From Pectobacterium wasabiae CFBP 3304 (GTDB lineage Bacteria > Pseudomonadota > Gammaproteobacteria > Enterobacterales > Enterobacteriaceae): a DNA stretch of 64,000 bases. The translations under genes and the position numbers were made by a program. Position 1 is the first letter of the stretch; each line of letters opens with the position of its first letter. The stretch spans positions 4,278,001 to 4,342,000 of the forward strand of contig NZ_CP015750.1 of NCBI RefSeq assembly GCF_001742185.1, written 5' to 3'. Below the pieces are notes generated by a model. The model saw only the letters and a program-made list of their open reading frames with translations. It was not told the origin of the DNA and made no database searches. Positions 8,115 to 18,492 of the stretch are shown one piece after another.

Positions 8115-8438
8115 TTATAATGGAAAAGCAGTCCTAACCCATCCATTTGAATCTAAAAACATTTTTATGGTTTTAGTTGGAAGCCCATCCACACTCGTTC
8201 CTATATTTCTAGAAAAGGTATATATCAACTCTTTTCCGTTTTCTGACACATTACCCTTTGTGAGAGCTTTATTAATGTAGCCGTTTATTTTCTTAGGGCT
8301 GTTAGTTAAAAACTTACTGGTCCCCTCTTGGAGGGCGCTTTTACGATGCCCCATAAGGATATGTTTCATCACGGACATCTCACCTTCTTTGTACTTAAAC
8401 TTCTTTTGAGGGTCGAATTTTGGAACACCGCATTTCAA
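8115..8438 (-). other. Variable C-terminal toxin domain of the Rhs protein
   Basis: After DPLGL the protein continues for about 107 residues: KCGVPKFDPQKKFKYKEGE, MKHILMGHRKSALQEGTSKF, and the end TIKMFLDSNGWVRTAFPL. The low GC contrasts with the GC-rich core, as usual for horizontally exchanged Rhs tips. The KHIL.GH start, a GTS motif and a final GWVRTAFP strand resemble BECR-fold RNases (EndoU/colicin D/Ntox types), so an RNase is my best guess. The exact family is uncertain. Confidence 0.5.
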
Positions 8439-11400
8439 CCCCAGCGGATCAATCCAACTAATAGGATTCGGCGCGTAAGCGTAGTTATTCAGCCCCCCGC
8501 CAACCCTATCGGGTCCTGACTTACAAACCGACCAGCATCCGGATCATAGTATCGGAACCGGTTGTAGTGCAAGCCCGTTTCCGCGTCAAAGTACTGCCCC
8601 TGATAGCGCAGCGGCTGGTGTATCGGCTCGGAATGCGATACTTCCGCCTGCTCCACCCGCACCGTGTTACCCCACGCCCAGTATTCTGCACGCCAGACCA
8701 GATTCCCGTCCTGCCCCGTCATCTCACGCGGCAGGCCGGAAACGTCGTTGTGATACCAGTATATCTGTGCCTCGTGCTCCGTTTCCCCCTGCTGTAAACT
8801 CACCTGTGCCAGCGGCGCAAAGCCCTCATCTCCGTAAATCCACAGATGATGACGCGAGCCACGAACTTCACTCAGCAGACGGTTCCCGTCCCAGATGAAG
8901 TGCGTTATGCCGAAGGTATCGCGCTTCCAACTGCGGCGACCAAAGGCGTCGTAGCCATACGTCGTGCGCTGAGCCGTACCGTTGCGTGTACTGACCGCTT
9001 CCGCCAATTGGTGCTCCGCGTTCCAACTGAACTGCTGCACCGTATGTCTCCCAATACGCTTTTCGGCAACGTTGCCAAAGTTGTCATACTTCCAGCGCTT
9101 GTCTTCAAATACCTGCAACCGGTTATCCGGCAACGGCTGTGCCTGAGCGCTGCTCAGCAGATTGTGCGCCGGATCAAAGGCGAATCGCTCATCGCCCGCC
9201 AGTGTCAGACGCCCCAGTGCATCGTACTCGTAACGGTGGTCGCCAGTGTATTTGTCCACCATCTGCATCAGTTGGCCGTCACGCCGCCAGACGTAATCGC
9301 GAGCCACCGCAGTCTTCCCATCGCCCCCGGCACGCTGGCTCACCAATCGCCCCATCTCATCGTGCACGTAGTCGCTGGTGATGGCACCCTGCGTTCGACG
9401 CACCTCCCGGTGCAACGTGTCACGCTCGCTTTCGCTGATGACCCGACTGCCGAGATTGACCTGAAGACGATGACCGCTGCCGTAATAGAAGTGTTTCAGC
9501 TCGTGGCCATCCGGCAACCGAGTGTGTGTGCGGTTGCCCAGTTCATCGTACTGATGGCTCAGTTCATGGCTGACGCCGCGTGTCAGAGTACGCTCCGCCA
9601 TCAACTGTCCGGCATCGTCCCACTCTAGCTCTACCCGGCCACCGTGGTTGACGCCAGCAGTGAGACGACCGAGCGCATCGTAGCCATAGCGGGTACGTTG
9701 CCAACGGGCATCACCGCTGCGCACTGTCAATTTCTCCAGCAGTCGTCCGGCGGCATCACGCTGGTATCGAGTGCGGATACCCGGCCCACGGCCGTCACCG
9801 TCCTCCGTGCGAGCTTGTAGATAGCTGCCGTCATCGAATTCATAGTGTGTCGTGTTGCCGTCAAAGCCACGTTCGCGCACTAGATTATCCCGTGCGTCGT
9901 AGTCGAAGGTGTGGCGAGCACCGTTTTCATTGATGAGCGCTGTCAGGCGACGCGCGTGGTCATACTCGTAACCGACCTGATGCCCCAGTGCATCCGTGCG
10001 TGTCAACGGCAGGCCATCAGCCGCTAGCGTCCAGCGAGTAACCTGTCCCTGTGCATCATGCCAGGCCGTCAGCCGCTGCCAGCGGTCAAACTCAGCCCGC
10101 TCGGTGCTGCCGTCGGCGTACACGATGCGCTGTGGCTGACCATCACACCCGTGATACAGGGTGGTACAGTGACCTGCGGCATCGGTCTGCTGCTTTAGCC
10201 AGCCGTATTTATCATATTCAAACGTGGTGGTGCGACCGGAGCAGTCAGTATGACTGACCAGAAAATCTGCGCTATTCCAGCACAGGTGTTGCACGCCTGC
10301 CGCTGCATCGCGGATGCGCACCAGATTGCCTCGATCATCGTGGTTGTATTCGGTGATGCGGCCTATCTCATCCATCACGCGAATAAGATTGCCCGCGATG
10401 TCATAGTGATATTCACGCGTGCCACCCAACATGTCAGTGACGCGCACCGGCAGATTCCAGCGTTCGTGATAGTCGAAACGCGTAGTCTGCCCGTCTGGCT
10501 CGCTCACCGCCGTGCAGTTACCCCGCTCGTCGTAGCGGTAACGCGTTATGCGCCCAGCCTGATCGGTGAGCTGTGTCATCTGGCCGCGCACGTTGCGTCG
10601 AATACGGATATAACCGCCCATCGCGTCCCGGTAGCCGATCAGTTCCTGATGATCATCAACGTCGTAACCCGTCACGCGCCCCAGCACATCCGTGACGGTA
10701 GTACTGTTGCGACCATATTCGAAGCGCCATTCACCACCGAGGCTGTCGCGATGCGCCAGCACCTTGCCGTCGGGAGTATGTTTGTCGTAATGGTAGAAGC
10801 ACTCCATTTCGCCCGCACGCCAGTGCGCCACCATCATGTGGTTGCGATAGCGGAACTCGCGCAGCACGTCACCCTGTTCATTGCGTACCGCAACGAGGTC
10901 GCCCTGCGGCGAGTAGTCATAGCTACAGAGCTTTTCCGCGTTGAGAGGCTCGGATGGATGGCACACGCTAACACCGGTAATGCGATCAACCGTGCTGCCA
11001 TCGGCCAGACTGATCTGGGCAACGTGGATGTGGAAGCAGCGGCCGGCACTGTCTTCAATCTGCATAGGCAGATGCTGAGCGTTGTAGTACAGCGTCAGGC
11101 GATTGTTGTGGCGGTCACCGATCGCTGAGAGCAGCCAGCGTCCCGTACCAACCTGATGGGCAAAGTGCCAGTGTTGGCCACCGTCAGCGCTGGAAATACA
11201 GAATTCACCCGGTTGGGGCTGGGACAATGCGAGCTGTTCGTAGCGATGCAACTGCGGCTCATGACCGAGTTGCGGATAGGGGAAAGCGATCTCACGCCCC
11301 TGCTCATCAATGAGCACCAACTGCTGATGGTGTTGACGCACTTCCTGAGAAAATGGCAGCGACCAGCCCTGCCCCAGCCAGCCATTGCCAATCTCGTCGG

Positions 11401-12054
11401 AGAAGTAGTAGCGCTGCCAGTTGAGCGGCACGGATGCCGGGAAGGAGAAATCGTTGTCTTCCGCCTCAAACAACAGCTTGATACCCAGCAATGGATTGAC
11501 CGGACTACCAATCGCCATATCTACCTGCGGCAACGGGCTTTGCGGGATTTTGCACGGCTCGGTATTTTTTTGTGTATGGCCTTTATCGCTACCGCCCTTT
11601 TCGCTGCCGGCTTTCTTGGCCTTAATGGCCTCACCGGTTTCCTTTTTCACCGCCTTGCTTTCCGCTTTCGCGGCCGCCTTTTCTGCCAGCGTTACACCTT
11701 CTTTTACCGCTTTTTTACCCGCTTTCGCCGCGTCTAACGCTTTACCGGCTTTCGCCGCTAGCTTGCCCGCTTTGAAGGCAGCCCCCCGCCCGGAACAAAG
11801 TTAGCGGCAGCGGACGCTGCCGACAGCGCCGCATTGCCGTAATCACCTTCGGCGGTATAAATGGCCGCATTGGCTCCATCCGCAACGGCACCGATAATCG
11901 GCACTGCACCTAATACATCCAAACCGGTATGTACCCAGTCGCCGTAGCGACTCCACCAGGTTTTCTGTTTCGGCGGATTGGTACTGCCCGCCGTCACATG
12001 GCCTTGTGGTGCGGGCGCATACTGTAATTTACCAATCGTGTTTCCTGTTGCCAT
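8115..12054 (-). pseudogene. Rhs-family T6SS effector, two one-base frameshifts
   Basis: Three consecutive frames (12054-11758, 11650-8489 and 8438-8115 with extensions) join into about 1313 residues if one base is added to each C6 run, at 11782-11787 and at 8493-8498. The ATG at 12054 has GGAG five bases upstream. The N-terminal 130 residues hold a hydrophobic, glycine/alanine-rich stretch (DVLGAVPIIGAVADGANAAI) and a lysine/alanine-rich linker, with no PAAR motif. The core has many YDxxGR repeats, the RHS block YWYHNDVSGLPREMTGQDG, and the end marker DPIGLAGGLNNYAYAPNP, ISWIDPLGL. A variable toxin follows. The product would fill an Rhs cage loaded on VgrG. The breaks are probably assembly errors. 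Confidence 0.8.
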
Positions 12055-12291
12055 TGGCACTCCATGCAGAAAAGCCGCTTATTAATAAAGCTAAAAAGTC
12101 ATGACTGAGATTTTTAAAAACGGAGCGACGGTCGTGGTATAAATTCGCGAAAGAGAATTTAATTCTTCATCTCTTTTTAATAGCGAGAATTATGATCTCA
12201 ATGAATATACCGATCGTATGTCATCATAATTATGCTTAAGGAAATTATTGAATTCGGAACGTTAAATATTTATTACTATCGATACTCATCC

Positions 12292-13068
12292 TTAGTGATA
12301 AGGATGACCACCTTTTTGTTTGGCTAACTGAAATATGTCCATCAACTTCTTGTGAGTCGCTCCGGCATCACCATTATTGCGTGTTATAACATCATCATTG
12401 CGTGTTATAACATCATCAAGCTGGCGCATAAACGACCACCCTGTATTAGTCTCAATAGTATTAGGATTAGCACCATGATTTAATAACCACTCCACAGTAT
12501 CTAATTGCATTCCATCCAGTGCTGCCATAATTGTCGCTTTACCTAATGAGTCAACGGCATTCACGTTAGCGCCACGTTCTACCATCAATTTTAGCGTTTT
12601 AATTGTATCGTCGGAAGCAGCATCATGGAGCAAGGGTTGGCCTTGAATTTTTACATTAACATCCATCCCCCCCTCAATGATGGCTTGCATATATTCAGGA
12701 TAAGGAGATGTTGCAACGATTTCAGCAACACTTCCCATATCAGGAACCTGCTGCAATGGATCTGCACCAGATCTAACTAACACTGCCATAATTTCCAACT
12801 GCTGGGGATTCTTTCCATAAGCGCTTTGCAATGCAAAGAAAAGCATTGTCATATCCTGTGCACCCGGCTTATTTAAATCAGTTTTTCCAGCAAGATCCTT
12901 TACCTCGACAGAATCGCTACGCTCTATAGCGTGCGCTAACATCAGTTGGGAACCACTAAAAAAATGTTCGGCAGGTAATTTATTCATTGCGTTACACTTT
13001 GTCGCAAAAAGAAAAAACAAAACAAGTGACATTGAAGATAATTTACTTGGCTTTTTTATCACAAACAT
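12292..13068 (-). CDS. Ankyrin-repeat exported protein, candidate lipase immunity (copy 2)
   Basis: A 258-residue protein with a hydrophobic N-terminal signal (SSMSLVLFFLFATKCNA) and about four ankyrin repeats (VRSGADPLQQVPDMGSVAEI, VERGANVNAVDSLGKAT, LLNHGANPNTIE). GGAG sits eight bases before the ATG. It is a tandem paralogue of 13099-13848, with nearly identical last 100 residues. The cysteine is preceded by TK rather than a small residue, so it may not be lipidated, unlike its partner. It lies downstream of a T6SS lipase effector, where periplasmic immunity proteins are expected. A 21-bp internal duplication adds a second DDVITRN block. Confidence 0.65.
   Translation of the reverse strand: MFVIKKPSKLSSMSLVLFFLFATKCNAMNKLPAEHFFSGSQLMLAHAIERSDSVEVKDLAGKTDLNKPGAQDMTMLFFALQSAYGKNPQQLEIMAVLVRSGADPLQQVPDMGSVAEIVATSPYPEYMQAIIEGGMDVNVKIQGQPLLHDAASDDTIKTLKLMVERGANVNAVDSLGKATIMAALDGMQLDTVEWLLNHGANPNTIETNTGWSFMRQLDDVITRNDDVITRNNGDAGATHKKLMDIFQLAKQKGGHPYH
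12376..12417 (-). repeat. 21-bp tandem duplication in the ankyrin gene
   Basis: The unit at 12376-12396, beginning ATTGCGTG and ending CATCATC, is repeated exactly at 12397-12417. In the protein it doubles DDVITRN in frame. The paralogue at 13099-13848 has the unit once, so this is a recent slippage event. Confidence 0.9.
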
Positions 13069-13098
13069 CCAATCTCCATTTTAAATCGATACTCATCC

Positions 13099-13848
13099 TT
13101 AGTGATAAGGATGACCACCTTTTTGTTTAGCTAACTGAAAGATGTCCATCAACTTCTTGTGAGTCGCACCGGTATCGCCATTATTACGTGTTATAACATC
13201 ATCAAGTTGGCGCATAAACGACCACCCTGTATTAGTCTCAACAGTATTAGGGTTAGAGCCATGATTTAATAACCATTCGACAGTATCTAATTGCATTCCA
13301 TCCAATGCATACATTAATACAGGCCTTCCTAAACTATCACCCTGATTAATATCACCGCCTCTCTCCACCATCAATTTAAGCGTTGGTAATGTGTTATCAG
13401 AAGCAGCACGATAGAATACTGGACGCCCCATAATCTTTGCATTTGCACTCATTCCGCCATCCAACAATGCTTGCATATAAACTGGGTATGGCGATGTTGC
13501 CAAGACTTCAGCAACACTCCCCATATCGGGTACATCTTGTAGAGGATCCGCACCATCTTTTACCAATTGGCGAATAATCGCTAATTGTTGAGATCTTCTG
13601 CCTTTTGCCTGTTGCAAAGCAAAAAAGAGTAATGTCATGTCCTGTTCCCCTGGTTTATTTAATGTGGTAGTCGGAGCAAGTTTTTCCACTTCAGGCAAGT
13701 TCTCACTCGCAATAGCCTGTGCAAGCATCAACTGGGTACCATGGAAAAATTTTTCTGGTGGATACTTATTCATTGCATTACATCCTGAAACCGAAAATAG
13801 AAATATTATCCCGACATAGCGAGTGAATTTTTTAAAAAAAATGTTCAA
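13099..13848 (-). CDS. Ankyrin-repeat lipoprotein, candidate lipase immunity (copy 1)
   Basis: A 249-residue protein. The best start is TTG at 13848, preceded by AAGGAGAAACGCG, a strong ribosome site that favours this unusual codon. The signal FFKKFTRYVGIIFLFSVSGC has a good lipobox (SVSGC), so the protein is probably lipidated. Ankyrin repeats follow (VKDGADPLQDVPDMGSVAEV, VERGGDINQGDSLGRPV, LLNHGSNPNTVE). It is 11 bp from the lipase effector stop and likely in the same operon. Ankyrin proteins next to T6SS phospholipases act as immunity factors in other bacteria. The same role is inferred here. Confidence 0.7.
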   Translation of the reverse strand: MNIFFKKFTRYVGIIFLFSVSGCNAMNKYPPEKFFHGTQLMLAQAIASENLPEVEKLAPTTTLNKPGEQDMTLLFFALQQAKGRRSQQLAIIRQLVKDGADPLQDVPDMGSVAEVLATSPYPVYMQALLDGGMSANAKIMGRPVFYRAASDNTLPTLKLMVERGGDINQGDSLGRPVLMYALDGMQLDTVEWLLNHGSNPNTVETNTGWSFMRQLDDVITRNNGDTGATHKKLMDIFQLAKQKGGHPYH

Positions 13849-13859
13849 CGCGTTTCTCC

Positions 13860-15157
13860 TTAGACTGAAGATAATAATTTTTCATCCTCCTCCTTCTCCT
13901 GTTCGATGCAATGTTTAACCTGATCCATTCCATGTTTATCTACAGCACTTCCTTCGCCGCCATCCAGATCGTGCTTTGTCCCAACCGCAGAAGGAGACAT
14001 TACCAGCCCAAGCCCAAGAGCACCACCGGCAACAGCGCCCCATGGCCCAGCAGTTTTAAACCCTGCCCAGCCTAATCCGCCAATAACCGCAGTCCCCCCC
14101 AAAAACCAGGCTCCTGAATCTTTGTCAGAATTTCACCTTTAACACGATATGCCGAGATATTTTCCACAGCTTTCGTTACAGGGGGGGCGCCGCTGTATTT
14201 TTTGACCGTTGAGGATTTCAACCCCGCTGAATTGAATGTCCAACCGGTGTTACCACTCGCCCGCGAAGCGGCGGAAGCCAACCCTCCTCCAAGAGAGTGC
14301 CCGGTCAAATCGATAGGTGATGATGAACGTCGTACTGCTGTGCCAATATTTATGGCTTGACGATAATAACTCGATTCAGAGCCAACTCCTTGCTGTAAAT
14401 TGTTTTTCCAATCAACTGCTTCGGTCATCCTCGTGCCACGAAAAACCACTGATGCTGACATATCTTTGCCAAAAACACCTTCATCAGGTTCATAAACTCG
14501 TGAACGGAATCCTGGCTCTTCTGGTATTTTTAAATCATTAGGATCAATATTATATTTTTGCAACGCTTTGGGATCGTCACTGATATCCTTCCAGCCTTCT
14601 GGGATTTCCGGCATAGGTTTACTAGGATCGCGTGGTTCATAAACATAGTCAGCCAATCTGGCCTTCTCCATCCCAGTATTGTTTTGCTCCAGCCGTTGAG
14701 CGGCCTCGACAACTTTCGGGTCTTTGCTCTGCTTTCCTTTCGCAATCAGCGCCTTGCGTCGCTCCCAGGTCTCTTTCTTCGTCAGGCTACCGCCGCGCCC
14801 CCCTTTGGCTTTGCCATTCATGGCAAAGATGTCCTGTACCCGATTGATGGGGAAACCACCAATATAAGTATCCGGGCTGTGTTCTATCGACCAGCAGTCG
14901 CCCTCTACCGTGCCGCTGACTACGCCTTTATTGCGCCCGGCTGCATCACCGATAGTGGTGGGGACAAAGCTGATGTTATACACAAACGCTGGATAACTAT
15001 TTAAGCGCACGCTATCCACCGTGCTCTTCGATGGCGCAAGTGTTGCCGTTACTGGATACGGCACGGGTGGCAGAATACCCGGCGTGAAACACAGATCTGG
15101 GAGTAATCCCACGACTTTATACACGCCGTCCCTACGGGCGGCATAATTGTCAGCCAT
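13860..15157 (-). pseudogene. T6SS effector: PAAR-like DUF4150 plus lipase (class 3 type), one-base frameshift
   Basis: The ATG at 15157 (MADNYAARRDG, AGGA upstream) overlaps the end of the DUF2169 gene by 8 bp. Residues 1-120 are a DUF4150 PAAR-like tip (VKVVGLLPDLCFTPG-like text, FVPTTIGDAAGRNKGVVSG). Residues about 250-370 are an alpha/beta hydrolase with VVFRGTRMTEAVDWKNNLQ and the nucleophile elbow LTGHSLGGGLA. One missing base in the C7 run at 14094-14100 separates this from the last 80 residues (TAVIGGLGWAGFKTAGPWGA), a hydrophobic glycine-rich segment. Joined, it is about 432 residues. It would be a membrane-lipid-attacking effector, with the two ankyrin proteins as immunity. The frameshift is probably an assembly error. 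Confidence 0.75.
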
Positions 15158-16304
15158 GACGTTGTTCCTGTGAAATAAGCGCGGCGAGTGAGGGCGGCAG
15201 AGGGGTGAAACTGTCGTCCTGAGTGTTGGTAAGTTGGTGCTGTGCACGCTGTACCATCGCTTTGCGTTCATCAACGGCAATAAAGCGCAACTCCGTCATT
15301 GCCGCTTCTAACTGCTCGGAGAAGACCGCACGGTAACTGCAATGCACTTTTCGGCTCGGCAGATCGATCACCAACGTATCGAACTGCAAGTCAAAGGTCA
15401 CGCCAGCCCCTTGCTGTGTGGTAACAAATGCAAACAGCGTCTCTACTGGCACAGCAAAGTTGATCTCCTGCCCGGATTTCTCCTGATGTGATATCAGGTT
15501 CTTTAGCATCACCGGCACATGTGACAGTGGTTTAGGCCGCGGGAACTGCATCCACGGATGCGCACCGCACCAGTAATCGAAGCAAAAGTCTTCAGGCAGA
15601 AACGGGTGACGTTGCTGCTTCCAGGCGTCGTCATGAGTACCGGCGAAGCCGATACGCGGTGTCCAGCCCCGACCATAAAACCCAAATCCGGCAGGCAGAG
15701 TTTCATCATCAATGTGTTTAATCGGCTGCGGTAACAGTTCAAACTGCGGCGCGTCCACACGCTGTAACTTAAGCTGTTTCTGTGCCTTCGTCGGCAACCA
15801 GCCGATGCCCACGCTATTTGACGCAGAGGCCAGCACTTCATCCTTATCTAGACGATAGCGACCACCCTGCGCATATTCGTAGCGTAAATCGAGGCTGGTG
15901 ATCGGCTTAGCCTCAGTCAACTGCCAACTGGTGACCATGTTGCGCCACTCGCGCGGACCATAGACATTCAGCAAACGCGTGAAATCACCGATGCGTACAC
16001 CAACGGTGAATTGGCGCACGGCTTTGTCTTCCGGAGCCCATGCTGTTCCGTTGATCACGACATCCAGCCGTGGCTTATAGGGCGCGAGATCGCTCTCAAA
16101 ACGCACGCTGCTGATGCCTGGATCATCATAGTATTCATCCTGTTCGACCAACTCACCTTGATCTTCACTCAGGGTAAGCTTGCCGCTGATGATATCGAGA
16201 TCGTAACTGGCACGCGCCACCAACACGCTAAAGCCGTGATCGTGTTGATCGATCGATTCAAACAGTTGCGCCGGGAACGCGCTGTAGTTAGTAAAATTTT
16301 CCAT
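15150..16304 (-). CDS. DUF2169 adaptor/chaperone protein
   Basis: A 384-residue protein, MENFTNYSAFPAQLFESIDQ at the start, with the DUF2169 features LVARASYDLD, WAPEDKAVRQFTVGVRIG and GFYGRGWTPRIGFAGTHDDA. DUF2169 proteins act as loading chaperones for PAAR-linked T6SS effectors, and this one overlaps the start of the DUF4150-lipase gene. It therefore most likely helps place that lipase on VgrG1, whose gene ends just upstream. It is cytoplasmic and has no signal peptide. A second, larger DUF2169 protein lies at 20598-23138 in the same island. Confidence 0.8.
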   Translation of the reverse strand: MENFTNYSAFPAQLFESIDQHDHGFSVLVARASYDLDIISGKLTLSEDQGELVEQDEYYDDPGISSVRFESDLAPYKPRLDVVINGTAWAPEDKAVRQFTVGVRIGDFTRLLNVYGPREWRNMVTSWQLTEAKPITSLDLRYEYAQGGRYRLDKDEVLASASNSVGIGWLPTKAQKQLKLQRVDAPQFELLPQPIKHIDDETLPAGFGFYGRGWTPRIGFAGTHDDAWKQQRHPFLPEDFCFDYWCGAHPWMQFPRPKPLSHVPVMLKNLISHQEKSGQEINFAVPVETLFAFVTTQQGAGVTFDLQFDTLVIDLPSRKVHCSYRAVFSEQLEAAMTELRFIAVDERKAMVQRAQHQLTNTQDDSFTPLPPSLAALISQEQRHG

Positions 16305-16306
16305 AA

Positions 16307-18445
16307 TCAGTTGATATCTATCTGCGTTCCGTCGATGTCGATCACCTTCTCTCCCACCAACTTAATTTTGTTGGCGCTGAGGGTGATGGTCCCGTTCTGC
16401 TCAAGCACAATCATTGATTCGCCACATACCAGCGTGATTTTGTCCTCTGCACTGAACTCCGCTGACGTTCCTGCTGAGAGGCCGATATCACGACCGGCAT
16501 TGAGGGAATATTTCATCCCAACGTTGTGCATTTGCATTGCCCCCACGTTGGTCATCCAGCCAGCACCGATATTGAGTACATAAGCCGCCCCAATATTGGT
16601 GTTCTGTGCCAGACCAACATTCAACATGGATGCCAGCGCAATCGTCTCGGTCTTCGCCTGATCGACTTTAAGCATCTGATTGCCGTTAACCGTGACTGAC
16701 TGATTCTGACCAATACGCACGCTTTCGTTCTGATCGACCGTTTCAGTGCGGTTGCTGTGCACGGTGATAGTTTCGTTGCCGTCTACGGTTTCGGTTCGGT
16801 TCTGATGGATGGTGAGGGTCTCATTTTGATCGACTGTTTCGGTGCGGTTCTTTTTCACCTTGGTCGTTTCATTGCCACCAATGGTTTTAGTGCGATTACT
16901 GTCCGTCGAGTGGGTTTCGTCATTCTTGACATGCGTATCCATGTTTTTCTGGGCCTGCAGCCACACCTGCTCTTCACCCGCCTTGTCCTCAAAGCGCAGC
17001 GCGTTCGCCGTATCCGCCGTGCCGTCTTTCGACCGGCTCATAAAACCCATCTGCGTCGCCGCTGCTGGCAACGACCACGGCGGCATGCTCGCTTCGTTGT
17101 ACACCCTGCCGATGATCAGCGGGCGATCCGGGTCACCGTTGATGAAGTCCACCACCACTTCATCGCCCACCCGCGGGATCTGCACGCCACCAAATCCCTG
17201 ACCCGCCCACGCACTCGAAACGCGCACCCAACACGAGCTAGTGTCGTCACCCTTGGCCAGCCGGTCCCAATGGAATTTCACCTTTACTCGGCCGTACCGA
17301 TCCGTCCAGATAGATTCTCCCTGCGGACCCACCACCTTCGCCGTCTGCGGGCCGTGCGTTTTCGGCCATGCCGTCGTCAGTTCCGCCCGGAACGTCACCG
17401 ACGCGGGCAATACCGTGAACGCGATGTTGTGCCTCGCCCCCCCACCTCCACCGCTGGCGTAACTGTTTTCCTCAAACGCATACGTCGCCGACGTCACCAG
17501 ATAGTCGCCGTTGTCGCTAAAATGTGGCGCGTTAAGGAGGCCGAAGGTAAACCCTGGCGCAATGCCCGTCGCCGTGCCCGACCCGCTCACGCTGTGGTGC
17601 TCCACTTGCCACACCTCCTGACGGATACGCGTGTAAAACTCGCCGTGGCTGTGGTCCACAAAATGACCCGGCCAGTCGTACACGTCCACCGAACCCGGCG
17701 TCGGCGACGCCGGGTTCTGCCGCGCCTGTAGCATCCACGCGTTCGGCTTGCGGAAATCGTAGTCGTCCGTGCTGTACATCCCCGGCGTGACACTCTCTGC
17801 CAGCGACCACTGGCTGATCCCCTCTTCCGTCACGCTGCCGCCCGAGGGCGTCATGTGGTACGTCATCGTCTCGTAGCCGGGGAAGGCCTTGTGCTGGTCC
17901 GTTGCGTCGCACAGCACCAACGTGTGACGCTCCTGCTCGTGGCGGAACCAGTAATACATCCCCTCCAGCTCCATCAGTCGGCTGATAAAGTCCAGGCTGC
18001 TCTCCTGATACTGCACACAGTACTCCCACACTCGGTAGCTGCCCGATAAGCGCATCTCCACGTTTACCCCGTACTCCTTCAGCAACGTCTGCACTATCTG
18101 CGGCACCGTCTGACTCTGGAAGATGCGCAGGTTGCGGTCACGCCGCATCGGCCACAGGTCCGACTCCACCGTCAGCGTGTATACCGCGTAGCGCGTACCG
18201 CCCAACTCTTCGCTGCGCACCGCGACCCGGGTGATTTTACCATTGAGGTAGCGCGGGCTCAGCAGGCTCTGCGTCGGCAACGTAAATGTGACCGGCTGGC
18301 CCAACAGCGCATGTCGGTCAATCCGTGCGTCGGTGGCAAGTAGCTCAGCGGTTAGCACAAATGAGTGGGATAACGTCTCGGTACCCGAGAGTTTCCAGAA
18401 CAGCAGGCCGTCCATCGGCAACTGCGCGGTGATGCGTGAGAACAT
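16307..18445 (-). CDS. vgrG: VgrG spike protein (TssI), copy 1
   Basis: About 712 residues. The ATG at 18445 (MFSRITAQLPMDGLLFWKLS) is preferred because AGGG lies nine bases before it and VgrG2 starts with the same residues. The ATG at 18454 is too close to the AGGG. Gp27-like and gp5-like parts are clear (MELEGMYYWFRHEQERHTLV, SIWTDRYGRVKVKFHWDRLA, GFGGVQIPRVGDEVVVDFIN). The C-terminal needle is a long run of xNxTxTVDxN beta repeats (residues about 500-600), followed by LNVGLAQNTNIGAAYVLN repeats. It has no enzymatic extension. The first 480 or so codons are almost identical to those of VgrG2. Confidence 0.9.
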   Translation of the reverse strand: MFSRITAQLPMDGLLFWKLSGTETLSHSFVLTAELLATDARIDRHALLGQPVTFTLPTQSLLSPRYLNGKITRVAVRSEELGGTRYAVYTLTVESDLWPMRRDRNLRIFQSQTVPQIVQTLLKEYGVNVEMRLSGSYRVWEYCVQYQESSLDFISRLMELEGMYYWFRHEQERHTLVLCDATDQHKAFPGYETMTYHMTPSGGSVTEEGISQWSLAESVTPGMYSTDDYDFRKPNAWMLQARQNPASPTPGSVDVYDWPGHFVDHSHGEFYTRIRQEVWQVEHHSVSGSGTATGIAPGFTFGLLNAPHFSDNGDYLVTSATYAFEENSYASGGGGGARHNIAFTVLPASVTFRAELTTAWPKTHGPQTAKVVGPQGESIWTDRYGRVKVKFHWDRLAKGDDTSSCWVRVSSAWAGQGFGGVQIPRVGDEVVVDFINGDPDRPLIIGRVYNEASMPPWSLPAAATQMGFMSRSKDGTADTANALRFEDKAGEEQVWLQAQKNMDTHVKNDETHSTDSNRTKTIGGNETTKVKKNRTETVDQNETLTIHQNRTETVDGNETITVHSNRTETVDQNESVRIGQNQSVTVNGNQMLKVDQAKTETIALASMLNVGLAQNTNIGAAYVLNIGAGWMTNVGAMQMHNVGMKYSLNAGRDIGLSAGTSAEFSAEDKITLVCGESMIVLEQNGTITLSANKIKLVGEKVIDIDGTQIDIN

Positions 18446-18492
18446 AGATTTCATCCCTGTGAGTAAAAGGATTGGCGTGAGAAAGCCATGCG

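Noticed and set aside
10250..11128. Long plus-strand open frame opposite rhs
   Set aside because: It is a shadow of the GC-rich Rhs core on the minus strand. It has no ribosome site and its text is low in typical protein blocks. The same holds for the long plus-strand frames opposite tssC (41016-42074) and vgrG1 (16757-17731).
16700..16920. Repeated sequence in vgrG1 that resembles a tandem repeat array
   Set aside because: The repeats are diverged NxTxTVDxN codons of the beta needle, with no constant spacer. There is no CRISPR array in this window.
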